Shown: piece by piece, positions 1-10,835 of the stretch
Layout of the letters: each line of letters opens with the position of its first letter
How positions within the stretch are numbered: position 1 is the first letter of the stretch
DNA from: Diplonema papillatum
Lineage: Eukaryota; Euglenozoa; Diplonemea; Diplonemida; Diplonemidae
Assembly: GCA_030068145.1 (NCBI GenBank)
Contig: JAPJBO010000861.1
Span: 1 to 64,000 of the forward strand
Direction of reading: 5' to 3'
Length of the DNA stretch: 64,000 nt
The notes under the pieces: model-generated
What the model saw: the letters and a program-made list of their open reading frames with translations, nothing else
Database searches by the model: none
What the model was told of the DNA's origin: nothing
Program-made: the position numbers and the translations under genes

Positions 1-1235
1 CTTCATACAAGTTGGCGTCATCAGTTTTGCATCACGCAGCGAACGGGGACAGATTACCCAGCTATTATATGGCCGAAACGAAATGGCCGCAAACCAAGGA
101 CCAACAACCAAGGTACCCACCGATTCACTCACCTCGTGTAGCCACCACTCTTACGACACTCAGAGCACAAAAGGATATCTTCCCATATTGATGCGCAAGG
201 TTCTCGCCCAGAATATTCGACGCAACACACGAATTGCTACCGACGGCATGGAGGAACACGCAAAACAAACCCGTAAGCCGCGAAAATAGGATTGCCCACC
301 CTCCCTTTTGCCCCCCTCATTTCTCAAGCCGTGTGTCCCTGACTGAGGCGGTACGACGACTATTGCCCGATCGACATTCTTGTAGCTTTGACGAGTCCTA
401 TGCTGAAAGCTCGGAAAGGACGAGAGAAAGGGCTGTCGACAAGCACGCAGAATACGCGTTTTCGAGAGCTGTTTCTGTGTCTTGCTGTGTCTTTGCAACT
501 CGTAGCACGACGAGTCCTGTACAGGAGGAACGGCGCAAAACGGAAAATCCCCAAAGTCTTTCGGCGACCGCGGTTCCGCTCGGATCCTGAACGTGGTTTT
601 GGGTAAGCAATCGATCATGATCAGAGGGTCCTACCCGAGGGTGGTACCGTTTCCGCACACGTTGCATGCGGAAAAGGAAGAAGTAGAATAAGGCGCGGTG
701 TTTGTTCGTGTGCCCGAGAAGGAATAGCTGGTTAATGCACATGCTCGGGTCATAGAAGACTCGCTCCGCGCGAAGTGAGAGAAGTGACGGCTTCGTTGAC
801 TCGTGTGCTCTGCGCTCGGTACATACACACACACACCCCCCTTCGTGAAGGGAGGCACCACGTTGAAGCGGGTCCGCAACACACACCCCTCTACTTCTTT
901 CCCATCTTTCGTCGAAGCTTCGCCAGCTTCGGCTAGCACCATCTGCGCACTCAACCGCGGCTAAGAAGACGGACGAAAACCTAGGCACAAATATGTTGCT
1001 CAAAGCATCTTTGCAGAATAACACGAAAAGCCTCCGGGCAAAAAAAAACCCCCGTTTTCACATTTCTTTTTCGTTCTACTTTTTCCTGATCCCGGGGTGC
1101 AATCTAGTCGTCGGGCGCTGGAGGCTGTTCGCTCAGACGGGCAGGCACCCCTACATCCTCGCCGTAGGATAGCCAATCCCTGCAAAGGGAACAAACGCTT
1201 GTTTTACAAGCGGCTGTCCGAGGAAGTCTCTGCTT
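1..1235. other. No supportable gene
   Basis: Short overlapping reading frames occur on both strands with no recognisable motif or codon bias. The only structure I can name is a copy of repeat N near 905-1075. Confidence 0.6.
905..1075 (+). repeat. Dispersed repeat N, copy 1
   Basis: Shares the core ATAACACGAAAAGCCTC and the ending AAACCCGTTTTCACATTTCT with 54090-54240, 62742-62803 and 14915-14957. The 54-kb copy also shares the leading part (AGCTTCGGCT...TGCGCACT). Ends are not defined well enough to assign a class. Confidence 0.7.
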
Positions 1236-1239
1236 TTTT

Positions 1240-1415
1240 TAGTACCAACAAGATCTTGCGGTATTTGCCCGTCTTTGTATCGTGCAGACCTCAAGACGTA
1301 GGCAGCGTGTTTTGGTGGTTGATCAGAGTTCCCAACCCGCACATGAAACAGGGTAAGCACAATTGGGGAAGCGAACAACCGGCACGCACACAATCGAAAC
1401 GAAGCGCCTGTCTTT
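1240..1415 (+). repeat. Dispersed repeat C, copy 1
   Basis: Diverged copy of a repeat of about 170 bp with core GACGTAGGCAGCGTGTTTTG followed by GTTGATCAGA. Other copies are at 18262-18440, 25893-26035 and 37838-37990, all on the same strand. Confidence 0.8.
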
Positions 1416-1682
1416 TCTTAAAGTTTCAGTGCTGAGAGCTCCCCTGTGAGTAGCAATTGCTCGCTCTGTTTAGATGTAGGGTTAGAGGGTCCCCCGTGAG
1501 GGAACCCCCTCGGTTCGGTTGGGTCTTTCTTCAGCGGTCGAGCGCGCCAAACGCCCGCAAACGGAATTTGTCTCCAGGCGCGCTTCGCCATCTCCCGAGA
1601 TACCACCCGACGAAATGTGTACCTGAACCCCAAATCGCTTTCTTTGCAGTATTTCAGGCCCTGACTGGCCTTGTGCGGGAGG

Positions 1683-1862
1683 AGGTGCTCGTCGTCTGGC
1701 ATCAGGCCCGCGCGCGTTGGCCCTCTGGCCATCATGCGTCTGGAATCAGGCCTGGCATTGGTCAGCGTACCGAACGTCTGGAATCGCGCTCGAGTGCGGG
1801 TTAACTCTCCTAAGGCCATGCGTCTGGAATCAGGCGGGCCAACGCTCTTAACGCCTGTGCTG
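1683..1862 (+). repeat. GTCTGGAATCAGG minisatellite, short array
   Basis: Repeated GTCTGGAATCAGGC words with linkers that include TGGTCAGCGTACCGAACG. This is the same unit as the larger array at 38415-39225. Confidence 0.75.
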
Positions 1863-2621
1863 CTACTCCCGGAAATCGTAGATGTTCGCCGCAGAGTAGC
1901 GCGAGAATTGTAGCCTGACCTCTTCTGCATTTTTGTTTTGCATCATCGCATCACAGCGAACAATGCGGGACACGGCTGGGGATTCATTTTAAGAGTGACC
2001 GACATTTCTGGAACAACGGTGCGAAAAAATAGTTAAACGAAGCCAAGAAGTGCTCGTACGGGAAAACCCCATGTCAGTGCTTACTCCGTAAATGTTCTTC
2101 TTGGCAGTGAATAGACATTTTGCCTTGCACAAGTACCCATAGTTGGCCGCGTACTGGTATCACAAAGCCCGGCGTGCACAGGAGTGATCCACGCCGCGAA
2201 GAACGCTAAAAAAAAAAAAAAGAAAAAAGAAGAAACGCAAACTCCCGAGCCAAACCCCGCGCCCCTGCTCCGCCTGCCCCGGCAGTCCGAGAACTACTAC
2301 TTCGTACGCACCGATTGCCCACGGCCTTTCGTTGTCGGACACAGGAGCAAAAAGTAACAAACCGCATCACCCATCCAGTCTCCATGCCATGGGAAAAGAG
2401 TTGGCCACAAGTTCCCAGCAGGTGTACTGAGGTTCGGGCGCGAACAACCAGCTCTTGTTTAACCGCTTCGTAGTGCGGCAACTGTAGAGCAGAGGCTCGT
2501 CACCCAATCAGAAAACCAGTTCCCCCGTCCAAAGTCGAGGGGAGAGCTGGTACCCTGCTTTGCGCAGTTGGAGTCAGGGATTATCCTGCATGGTTAAAAA
2601 AATAGATTTCTTGAACACAAT
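1863..2621. other. No supportable gene
   Basis: I see no gene or named repeat here. A poly-A tract lies near 2208-2230. Confidence 0.5.
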
Positions 2622-2760
2622 GTGTTGAACGCTTACGCCCGCCACCAAACCCAGCTTTACCTGTGTTTCGTGCGGGCTACAGCACATTTACCTCCTTTGA
2701 TTTATCGCAGCTGGCAGTCTCCTCAAGCATTTCCTACAAAGCAGGTGCTTACACAAAAAT
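2622..2760 (-). repeat. Dispersed repeat A, copy 1 (partial)
   Basis: On the minus strand it reads TGTAAGCACCTGCTTTGTAG, then AAATGCTTGAGGAGACTGCC, and ends at GGCGGGCGTAAGCGTTCAAC. The right third of the family (about 80 bp) is missing. Confidence 0.85.
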
Positions 2761-2961
2761 ATTCTCAAAACAGGCCGGTAGAAAATAGGGGTTTTAACCA
2801 CATGAGTTTCTGGTGAAAACTTTTTTGTGCTTGCAAGGCCAGAGACACGGAGGCTGCAGGACCCACAGGTGGGGTCTATAGCAAGGTGGCGAAGCAGCAA
2901 CACGCCCACGAACATACCAGGATCACAGGCCATTCAAAAAAGCGCGCGCAACGCGGAAAAA

Positions 2962-3182
2962 ATACTCGAGGGGCTGCCTTGTGCTTACTTCGAAGGAGGC
3001 TAGAGGGGGAGAAACAATACAACTACAAAGTGGGTCTTTTTTGTTGAACGCTTACGCCCGCCACTAAACCCAGATTCACCTGTGTTTCGTGTGGGCAACA
3101 GCACATTTACCTCCTTTGATCTTTTGCAGCTGGCAGCCTCCTCAAGTATTTTCTACAAAGCAGGTGCTTATACAAAAAAAAA
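2962..3182 (-). repeat. Dispersed repeat A, copy 2
   Basis: Full-length copy of about 220 bp on the minus strand, from TATAAGCACCTGCTTTGTAG to the family right end CAGCCCCTCGAGTATT. It lies about 200 bp from copy 1 in the same orientation. Confidence 0.9.
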
Positions 3183-3640
3183 AGTTCTTGCCGTTGCAGA
3201 CTTTGTGACCATGATTCTCCCGAGTTTCGGGGATTAGAACAACCCCTGCAGATAGAGTGCGACAAAAAAAAAGAAGAAATTGCGTTCACCTCGCACTTGG
3301 CTTCCCGGTTGCTCCGCCCCCTTCTTCATTCTTTTTTTTTCTCTTCGCTAAAAAAAAAAAAAAAAAAAAGTCCTTTAAAAACAGCAGTCTTCCCCCCAAC
3401 CCACCCCGCAACTGAGCGACCTCCACTTCGTATTCTCGCAGCTCTTCCTCCCTTACTCTGTGGTCTCGTCCACATCTAAGCATAGTATATCTTGGTCCAT
3501 TTCGTCACCACCGTTTGTGAGGAGTTCACTGGGGAGGCGTTCGGACAAAATGGAGCATCGTGCTTGCAATTATCTGGCTTAGAGGCGTTCAGCCGTAATC
3601 CAGGCACAGCCAGACTCTGCCAGACTCTGCCAGGATGCAA
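3183..3640. other. No supportable gene; poly-A tract
   Basis: Low-complexity sequence with a T run and an A run near 3330-3370. No gene or named repeat is visible. Confidence 0.5.
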
Positions 3641-3644
3641 AGTA

Positions 3645-3735
3645 TGTTATATCCCAATGGAATCACCTTGGGCAAAGCAATCCCATTGGGATATAAGGAA
3701 ACAAATTTTCAAGTGTTGGGATACAAGGGAATTAC
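3645..3735 (+). repeat. Repeat D tail (GGGATATAAGGG words)
   Basis: Inverted and direct TTATATCCCA / TGGGATATAAGG words with ACAAATTTT spacers, as in the tails of the tRNA-like elements at 23.6 and 25.3 kb. No tRNA-like head is visible here. Confidence 0.6.
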
Positions 3736-3908
3736 ACCGACATTAGTACATGAGAGTGTACGGAAACGTGGGGGGCACACAGCCAGAGGCGTAGTGTGTG
3801 CGCTGTCGCAGATTCGGGCGAATTTCGTGTACGCAGCCATATACAGGCAACGTAGGCCTATTTCTTTGCGTTCGCAATCATCGCGTGGTTGGTACTAAAA
3901 ATCAGTAG

Positions 3909-4441
3909 TTGGTGGCGTACTGCCATCAGGTGAGTTCAGCATCAGGCGCAGGTTTGAGCTACACTACCGTCAAGATGGTTTACGTTAAGAACCAAGCTCG
4001 GGTAGTCGCCGCTCACACCCCCGACTGGCAGACATCCCACTTCCCAGTGATTCCGATTACCTTGAAGTCTTTTTCTTTGACAGCAAGATCGGACTGCGTA
4101 GCCTACCGCGTTCACCGTACCTCGATCCCTGTGGTGTTCGTGAATGCGGAAGACGTCGCCAGTCAGGAAAGTGCAAACTTTTGGAGGCACGGAGGGTTGA
4201 TGCTTTGCGACACCACCGCGCGGAGGTGAACCAAGTTGACCCGTTTTTACCCAGCAGCGGAGATGACGTACACCTCCCATTGCTGAAGTTTAAAACGGCT
4301 CGAGAGCCGTTCAGTAAGGCCCTTTTCGACCCGTTTCTGGCATTCATAGAGGCAATATTACTCGTCACACTGCAGAGCTCGTTCGTCATGCGTGATTTTC
4401 ACACTCAAACCCTCAGGACTTGATAAAGAAAAAAAACCCCC
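3909..4441 (+). other. Possible coding relic, unrecognised
   Basis: Two overlapping open frames (3909-4229, 106 codons; 4181-4423, 80 codons) give non-repetitive peptides. The second contains a hydrophobic stretch, LAFIEAILLVTL. I recognise no family and codon bias is weak. It could be a decayed gene or chance. Confidence 0.15.
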
Positions 4442-4560
4442 CAACAACAACAAAAAGACAAAAAAAAAACCTAAAGTAATATACTCAAAGAAAGCCGCGA
4501 GGCCAAGGAGAGCGCTCAAACACACAACACCCCAAAAAGCTTCTTTTTTCTCTCTCGCTC

Positions 4561-4602
4561 TCACCCACACACACACACACGCACACACACACACACACAA
4601 CA
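4561..4602 (+). repeat. (CA)n microsatellite
   Basis: About 40 bp of CA repeats with two interruptions. A second, shorter CA run lies at 4919-4936 after a poly-A run of about 22. Confidence 0.9.
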
Positions 4603-5126
4603 AAGAAGGCGCAACGAGAAGTCGGTGATTTCCACTTCTTTTATTTCTTTTTGACCTCCGACCAGCCGTGGGCGGCCTAGCCTGCCACACACGCACCCAA
4701 TTCTGAGAGGGAAAATAGTCGCCTCCGGGGTACAGCCGCATCAGCGGGGGCACTCCAAAAGGAAAGAAAAAAACTGAGAGGACGGATTTGGTAGCAAAAC
4801 CAGCCTCCCGAGCAAAAAAGTCGATTTGTCGGCGACACAAAGACTGATCGTCGGCAGCACACAGAAAAGAACGAAGTTTCACTCTTAAAAAAAAAAAAAA
4901 AAAAAAAAGCTCTTTTGACGACACACACACACACACCGCCGCTTGAGGATCCGGCCTGTGCTGCAAACCGAAGTCTCGCCGCGACCGTCGGTACCGCTAG
5001 GCAGGTGTTCTCGTTGCCCCGCGCGCTGCTTTCCCCCGGCACAAGGCAAAAAGGGGAGGGTGTTGTTAGCTCGAAAAGAGAGCTCCAAACCATTCGCACG
5101 ACGACGGAACCGCACCCCTCCTCGCT

Positions 5127-6272
5127 ATGGCCTGGCGATCGGAAGACAGCGGCGCGGCGCAGGAGGAGACGGCGGGTGACGGGCAGCGGGAGGTATCGGC
5201 GCGCTCGCAGAACGCCGCCGGGAAGGCAGCCAGCGGCGGGGTGGTTGTCGCGGCGGGGAAAAGTGACCGCTCGACACGCGAGGTGCCGGCGGCCGGGCAA
5301 TACGCCGCGAAGCCAGTCTCGGGCGGGGTGAGGACGCAATCGGGAGACGGTCGTTCAGCGAGCGATCCACCGTCCATCGAGCAGAACGCCAACGGCGGGG
5401 TTGTCGCGGCCGTGAAAAGTGACCGGCCCGCACGCGAGGCGCCGGCAGCCGGACACTACGCCGCGAAGCCAGTCTCGGGTGGCGGAAAGACGCAATCGGG
5501 AGGCGATGATTCAGCAAGCGATCCACCGGCGACCGAGACAGCATCGAAACCGAAACAAGACGAGCGTCCGACCCGCCCGCCGCGATCGAGCGGGCAAAAA
5601 GCCGCGAAGCAAGTCTCGGGCGAAGAAATGCCGCGCGGAGACGACAGCACCAGGACCAACAACAACCACGCCGCGAGTGCGAAATCGGGCGCTCCGCCTC
5701 CTCAGGCCGAGAACGGTGCGGGCCTCCCCGGGGAGGGAGTGAACGAGAAGAAAGAAGGCAAGCCGGAGCAGGTCGTCGAAGAGCTGTTTACCCCCATCAG
5801 CGACAGGTTCCTCTCCGGCATCGTCGCCGTGCTGCAGAGCTTCGTGACCGCGAACTCCTCCGCCGCCTGCCCCGACGTGCAGACTGTGTTCCACTCCCGG
5901 TCTGTTCCGGCTATTTCGATCGAAAAGTACGTGCACCGAATCGCGAAGTACGTCCACTGCCAAGAAGAGGACTTCGTCATCTCCCTCATTCTCGTGGACC
6001 GCCTGCTGTACAACCTGCCCACGTGCCGCCTGTCGTACCATACCTTCCATCGGCTGTTCCTGGCGTCTATTGTCCTGGCCATCAAGTCCCGGCAGGACTT
6101 CTACTTCTCGAACGCATACTACGCACAAGTCGGCGGTGCGTCCCTGCAAGAACTGAACGCCCTCGAGCACCACTTCCTCGTTCTCATCGACTTCGACTTG
6201 TACGTTGACCGTGACATGTTCGTCGAGTTCGTAGCGCGTCTGCAGGAGTGTTTCGACTTCGGGCAGTGTTGA
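5127..6272 (+). CDS. PHO80/P-type (U-type) cyclin with long repetitive N-terminus
   Basis: A 381-residue single-exon reading frame. Residues 265-365 form a cyclin box of the PHO80/CYCP kind: SIEKYVHRIAKY, then FVISLILVDRLLYNLP, FHRLFLASIVLAIKSRQDFY and SNAYYAQVGG...LNALEHHFL. Family members bind and activate cyclin-dependent kinases, in yeast for phosphate signalling. Residues 30-215 are a hydrophilic, low-complexity extension with about three diverged units of roughly 50 residues, each marked by AAKxVSG (residues 60-66, 112-118, 159-165). The ATG lies in CGCTATGGCC, and upstream frames give no cyclin sequence. The paralogue at 39.9-49.9 kb has an intron inside the matching HR-x-L segment, while this gene is uninterrupted there. 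Third positions are GC-rich, unlike the flanks. Family assignment is firm; the kinase partner is unknown. Confidence 0.9.
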   Translation: MAWRSEDSGAAQEETAGDGQREVSARSQNAAGKAASGGVVVAAGKSDRSTREVPAAGQYAAKPVSGGVRTQSGDGRSASDPPSIEQNANGGVVAAVKSDRPAREAPAAGHYAAKPVSGGGKTQSGGDDSASDPPATETASKPKQDERPTRPPRSSGQKAAKQVSGEEMPRGDDSTRTNNNHAASAKSGAPPPQAENGAGLPGEGVNEKKEGKPEQVVEELFTPISDRFLSGIVAVLQSFVTANSSAACPDVQTVFHSRSVPAISIEKYVHRIAKYVHCQEEDFVISLILVDRLLYNLPTCRLSYHTFHRLFLASIVLAIKSRQDFYFSNAYYAQVGGASLQELNALEHHFLVLIDFDLYVDRDMFVEFVARLQECFDFGQC

Positions 6273-7423
6273 GTGCTGTCCTCCCAAGGCAGTCCATGGG
6301 AACAAGCCCCGATTTGAAGGACCCTCGAGCGCTTCGCGCGGGGACAGGGCTCAACTATTCTGAAAATCTACACGTGTTCTTCGTGCAGGAGGTCTACAAC
6401 GGCAGAAGGCAGATTGGCTCGGGCAAGAAACTAGCCACCATTGTTCTATCTAAAATCGACCTCCTGGTGCACGGTCAGCGGGTCTTGAATGCAAGCGACC
6501 GACGATTCCAACTAGGGCTTGACTCTCTTGTGGTTGCCAAATTAAAGACGCGCCTGAAAGGACGAGTGCGATTCCTTCTGTCCCTACCTACTATCTGTTG
6601 GACTTGAAACTGTCAGCGGGGAAAGAAGACACTGTTCGTTGGGTTTGACTCTAGTCTGCCAGAGTTGTCTAGCGATCCCGACCAACAGCAGGGCGACGCT
6701 GACGACGACGCCGCATTGGCGTGCGCGGCGCGTGAGCCAGACTTCAACAGCATTCCTTGCTCAGCCGGTGTACGACGCCGCGGAGCGCTGGGTCGGCTAA
6801 AACGGGTTGCAGGCGGGTCGGTTGTGGAGGCTGTCGACGACGATGCCGCGGCGGCCGTCGGCGGGGGAAAATGTTTCTTGGGTTTGCAGAGCGCGTGGTG
6901 CTTGCACCACTGAGGCCAGGTTATTTAACCGCGGATTCAGTGAAGGATTGTTCAGGAAACGGTCGCGAGCGAAACCCGACCAGGTAACGACCATTTCACT
7001 GTCTTCTTTGTTTTGTGATGCGAACATCACGAGGTGCTGTCCGAAGAAGGGGGGGGGTGTGCGTGTTGCACACTTCGACGACGGCGCCCTTCGGGTACTG
7101 GCCGGGGGGTGCAGCGCCGACACCTTCGTGGCGGAGGCGCCGGCACACATCATCAGTGAGGTCGGCCGTCCAGACGAAGCGGAGGGACTCGAAAACGCAG
7201 AACAACGGAAACGCCTCCGCGGGTATCAACCCTTATACTGCGAAGACAGCTGCCTGAACGCCACCACGCCCCCGGCACCCAGGCGCCGGCACACATCATG
7301 CGCCATCGCAGCTGGTTCAACCACTCCTCGAGACCTCTCTCAGAGTCGTAATGGTCAACACATCTTTTATTCCCCTTCGTTGCGGCTTGCAAGCAAAGTG
7401 AGTGCCCAGCGAGCGTCTTCTCT

Positions 7424-7566
7424 CACCAATTGACTCGCACGCGACTTTCTCTCGCAGTAGTAGCGGCAACAAAGCGCCAGCCCGGGCGGGTGATGCGGTC
7501 CGGCAGGACTCCCTTCGCCTGCTCCTCCTTCCGGCCGGGGATGCTGACGCCGATGCGGCCCCTATG
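7424..7566 (-). other. Possible minus-strand terminal exon
   Basis: On the minus strand an open frame reads RIGVSIPGRKEEQAKGVLPD, continues RITRPGWRFVA, and ends with a stop at 7424-7426. A possible acceptor, TTTTTACATAG, precedes it. GC-biased codons suggest coding history. Family not recognised. Confidence 0.25.
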
Positions 7567-8399
7567 TAAAAAGAGGCGATTGCCCCCAGATACATGTTGC
7601 AACCAGCAACACAAGGGACATGAAGCAGGGAGCCTTGACCAACGAGGCTGCAGTTTAGATCAGCACCTGGGCACCCGCGCGATTCACATTTCTGACGGCG
7701 TAGTCATTTTGGACTAGGGGAGTTGATTTCATTGGTTCTCGGGTCAGAAGAAAGCGACTCGGCTAACAACGGTATCGGCATCCGTTCACTTCGGTTGGAC
7801 TCTTGCACGCCCCCTCTACGACGGATGATCGATGTGGGTATGCTTTTCCCCTGTCGTTACAAAACCTTCTGGGGTGCCTTGACTCCGTCTGCCCCCAGTC
7901 TGAACCAGCTGGCCATATTCTGAAAAAAAGCCTTGCACTCTAAAAAGCCTAACGTATCAGGCAGTGCTCCCGCTAACGAAAAAGTGCGAGGAATTTTTCA
8001 AAAAAAAAGAGGCTGGAAAAAAGAGGGTGAGGAATTCCTCACCGTTTCCCCGTTGGTACCGTTCGCCGGGGGCCGGAGCCCCATGCACATTTGTGACGCA
8101 GATGCGTCGTCCTCAGGGGGTACGCGGTAGGAAACATTGAGTCGCAGCTCTTGACACAACAGATAGAAAAAGAAGCTGTTTTCATTCTCGGCCCCCCCTC
8201 TGCTCAAGAAAAGAGGGGTGCTTTAGGCTGTGATAGGTTCTCCGTCTCATCGTGGTGAGCACAAACTCAAGAGGTATCGCCAAACTCCCTGCAGCATTTA
8301 GCATGCTTTTAAGAAGAGAAATGGTCGCAGGAGGACTCAACGTACACCACACACAGGAGCTAGCGCCAGAGCCGACACGACTTGCACCGATGTTGGTCA

Positions 8400-8650
8400 C
8401 GTTTCCCATCGCGGCCGGCTGCGTGGTGACGGCGTCGGGCGGCACGGGAGCTGCCGCCGACACGTTGAACATCCACGGCATGTGCTCGCACGGGGTCCCC
8501 TCCGCAACGTCAGACATCGCGTGCTCGCATGCGAGAGTGCGCCTCCCGCAGGAACGCGTCAACCACGTCGCGCACGTCTTCCACGACCTCACCCCCGGAC
8601 CCGCCGTGGGCGGGCTTGATGTGCGCCACCGCCGACTTCTTGTCTTTACA
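8400..8650 (-). other. Possible minus-strand coding fragment
   Basis: Two adjoining minus-strand frames are codon-biased. One reads DKKSAVAHIKPAHGGSGGEV and runs on as VEDVRDVVDAFLREAHSRM to a stop. The other starts at an ATG near 8514 with MSDVAEGTPCEHMPWMF. They do not share a frame, so this is either two exons or a decayed gene. Family not recognised. Confidence 0.2.
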
Positions 8651-9503
8651 CAGAACTGACGGACCTATTCGGATCGTCCAAGCTTCTGTTGTCGAGACGG
8701 CTTTCCGGCTGCCTCAGTTTTGCTCGGATCGACCAGGATAGGAATGAGTTGAGGAGGTGACCCGCGGCATCGTCAGCGAAGGGTAAGTGTCGACGTCTTC
8801 GGACAACGTCTTTGCTCCCGCTGGCCTGACGTGGTTAAACGCTCGCAGGCTCATGTCAGACACAGCGATCTTCTACTACCCGTCTTGAAACACGGACCAA
8901 GGAGTCTAACACGTGTGCGAGGCTTAGGATGTCAAACCCACAAGCCGCACTGAAAGGGAGGTGTGCCAATCCTTGAGGCCACACAGCCTCTCTGTCCGGC
9001 ATTTCCCGCAGCAGCACCCGGAGGCGTCGTGTCGTTCACAGCGTGACGTATCCCGCTGTAGCCGCGGCCCCTCCTGCACGGCGAGCTCTAGCCTCAGAAG
9101 CTGGAGTTAAAGAACGTGCGAGTCACACCCGAAAAATGCGGGTGTGCGCAACAACCAAAACGTGTGCAGAATCCACACCCGAAAAGCGGGCGTTTTCCGA
9201 CACGGTAGTGATGACCACGTGAACACATTGCAGGCGGGAGACAACTGAAACCGACCATGAGTGGAATGCGGGCTTCCTTCCACCGGCTCAGTAAGGAATC
9301 ACGTAGCTGGTGTACTATTCGTGGAAACAGCTCTCGCATCTACGGCTTGTTCGTAGGCTACTACGATTTAATCACCGCATCGCAGAAGCTTGCGAATTCG
9401 CAAGGCACTGTCTATCGGGCACAGGGAACATGTCAGCTAGACTTTGGCGGACACTTGCCGGCATAGCGGAGAACCCCCCCCCCCCCTCCCCCACCTTTAT
9501 ATT

Positions 9504-9722
9504 TTTTGTATAAGCACCTGCTTTGTAGGAAATGCTTGTGGAGACTGCCAGTTGCGATAGATCAAAGGAGGTAAATGTGCTGTAGCCCACCCGAAACACA
9601 GGTAAAGCTGGGTTTAGTGGCGGGCGTAAGCGTTCAACACAAAAGACCCATTTTGTAGTTGTATTGTTTCTCCCCCTCTAGCCTCCTTCGAAGTAAGCAC
9701 GAGGCAGCCCCTCGAGTATTTC
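9504..9722 (+). repeat. Dispersed repeat A, copy 3
   Basis: Full-length plus-strand copy from TGTATAAGCACCTGCTTTG to CAGCCCCTCGAGTATTT. It follows a C run of about 15 at 9475-9487. Confidence 0.9.
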
Positions 9723-9823
9723 TGACGGACAGATGATGGCAGGGCAAACCATGGCTTTGTCCTGTAAGCCACTGTGGCCGACGCCCCTTGCCATTGTCCG
9801 CCAAAGTCTACTGACACGTTCCC

Positions 9824-10440
9824 ATCAGTCAAGGGGGGTATCCATCTTAAACACGGGAGACTACAGTGTAGTCGCCTCGGAGGTGGGGTAGGTAGGGGTA
9901 CCTCACCCCCTTGTTTAAGATGGATTGGCATTCTCGCCCGCTATCCATCTTAATCAAGGGGGGTATCCATCTTAAACACGGGGGCACTGTAGACTACAGT
10001 GTAGTCGCCTTACACGGGAGTACCTCACCCCCGTGTTTAAGATGGATTGGCATTCTCGCCCGCTATCCATCTTAATCAAGGGGGTTTGGCTATCCATCTT
10101 AATCAAGGGGGTTTGGCTATCCATCTTAATCAAGGGAGGTATCCATCTTAGACACGGGGGCACTGTGGACTACAGTGTAGTCGCCTTACACGGGGGTACC
10201 TCACCCCCGTGTTTAAGATGGATTGGCATTCTTGCCCGCTATCCATCTTAATCAAGGGGGTTTGGCTATCCATCTTAATCAAGGGGGTTTGGCTATCCAT
10301 CTTAATCAAGGGGGGTATCCATCTTAGACACGGGGGCACTGTGGACTACAGTGTAGTCGCCTTACACGGGGGTACCTCACCCCCGTGTTTAAGATGGATT
10401 GGCATTCTCGCCCGTCATCCATTTTAATCAAGGGGGTAGC
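9824..10440 (+). repeat. Foldback minisatellite array (ATCAAGGGGG / TATCCATCTTA)
   Basis: Units of about 27 bp (CTATCCATCTTAATCAAGGG) sit inside a higher-order repeat of 176 bp. Each higher unit also contains an inverted pair, TATCCATCTTAAACACGG and CCGTGTTTAAGATGGAT, around the palindrome GACTACAGTGTAGTC. The whole array can fold back on itself. A single-unit relative lies at 13487-13708. Confidence 0.9.
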
Positions 10441-10509
10441 CCCAGGGAGCCGTCCCGAAATCTAGCTCGGCCCGCCTGACGGTGGGCCCACACACCTTCG
10501 ACGTTACTT

Positions 10510-10740
10510 GTTTTTACAGAAGCGCCAGCTTGAAAGGAAATGCTCGACGATGCTGCCAGACAAAGAACCGAAGGGATGTCAAGTACTGTAACCACCCCCC
10601 CGAACGACGTGTTGAACGGACGTGAGGTCATGCGGGTCTACCCCCTACACGACAAGGCACACAAACACAACAGGTCAAAGCCCTGAATGAGAAAACAACA
10701 AACGGTGGTGTACGCGAGGTACAATTCAAATTGTGTTTGT
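10510..10740 (+). repeat. Dispersed repeat B, copy 1
   Basis: Runs from AAGCGCCAGCTTGAAAGGAA through CACGTGTTGAACGGACGTGA to GGTGTACGCGAGGTACAA. Its first 40 bp align with the head of repeat A, so the two families share a module. Confidence 0.85.
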
Positions 10741-10744
10741 ACTG

Positions 10745-10835
10745 CTAAGGCTTGACTACCCCCGCCCCTGTTTCCCTCCCAGGGAGCCGCCCCCGGGTCT
10801 AGCCTGCCTACACCCTTGTGACTTGGTTTGGTGTG
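10745..10835 (+). repeat. Dispersed repeat E fragment
   Basis: TGACTACCCCCGCCCCTGT followed by CCTCCCAGGGAGCC. Also found at 20168-20250 and 20947-21030 (plus), and in reverse at 17385-17460. Confidence 0.7.

Larger units (their letters stand above)
6273..9090. other. No intact gene; scattered coding-like islands
   Basis: GC-rich, codon-biased patches occur mainly on the minus strand (near 7030-7160, 7424-7566, 8400-8650), separated by AT-rich filler. I could not chain them into a gene. They may be exons of an unrecognised minus-strand gene or remains of one. Confidence 0.3.

Noticed and set aside
4677-6305. Long minus-strand frames (220 and 264 codons) opposite the cyclin
   Set aside because: Shadows of GC-biased plus-strand codons; peptides are Arg/Pro/Val-rich with no domain, whereas the plus strand has a clear cyclin box.
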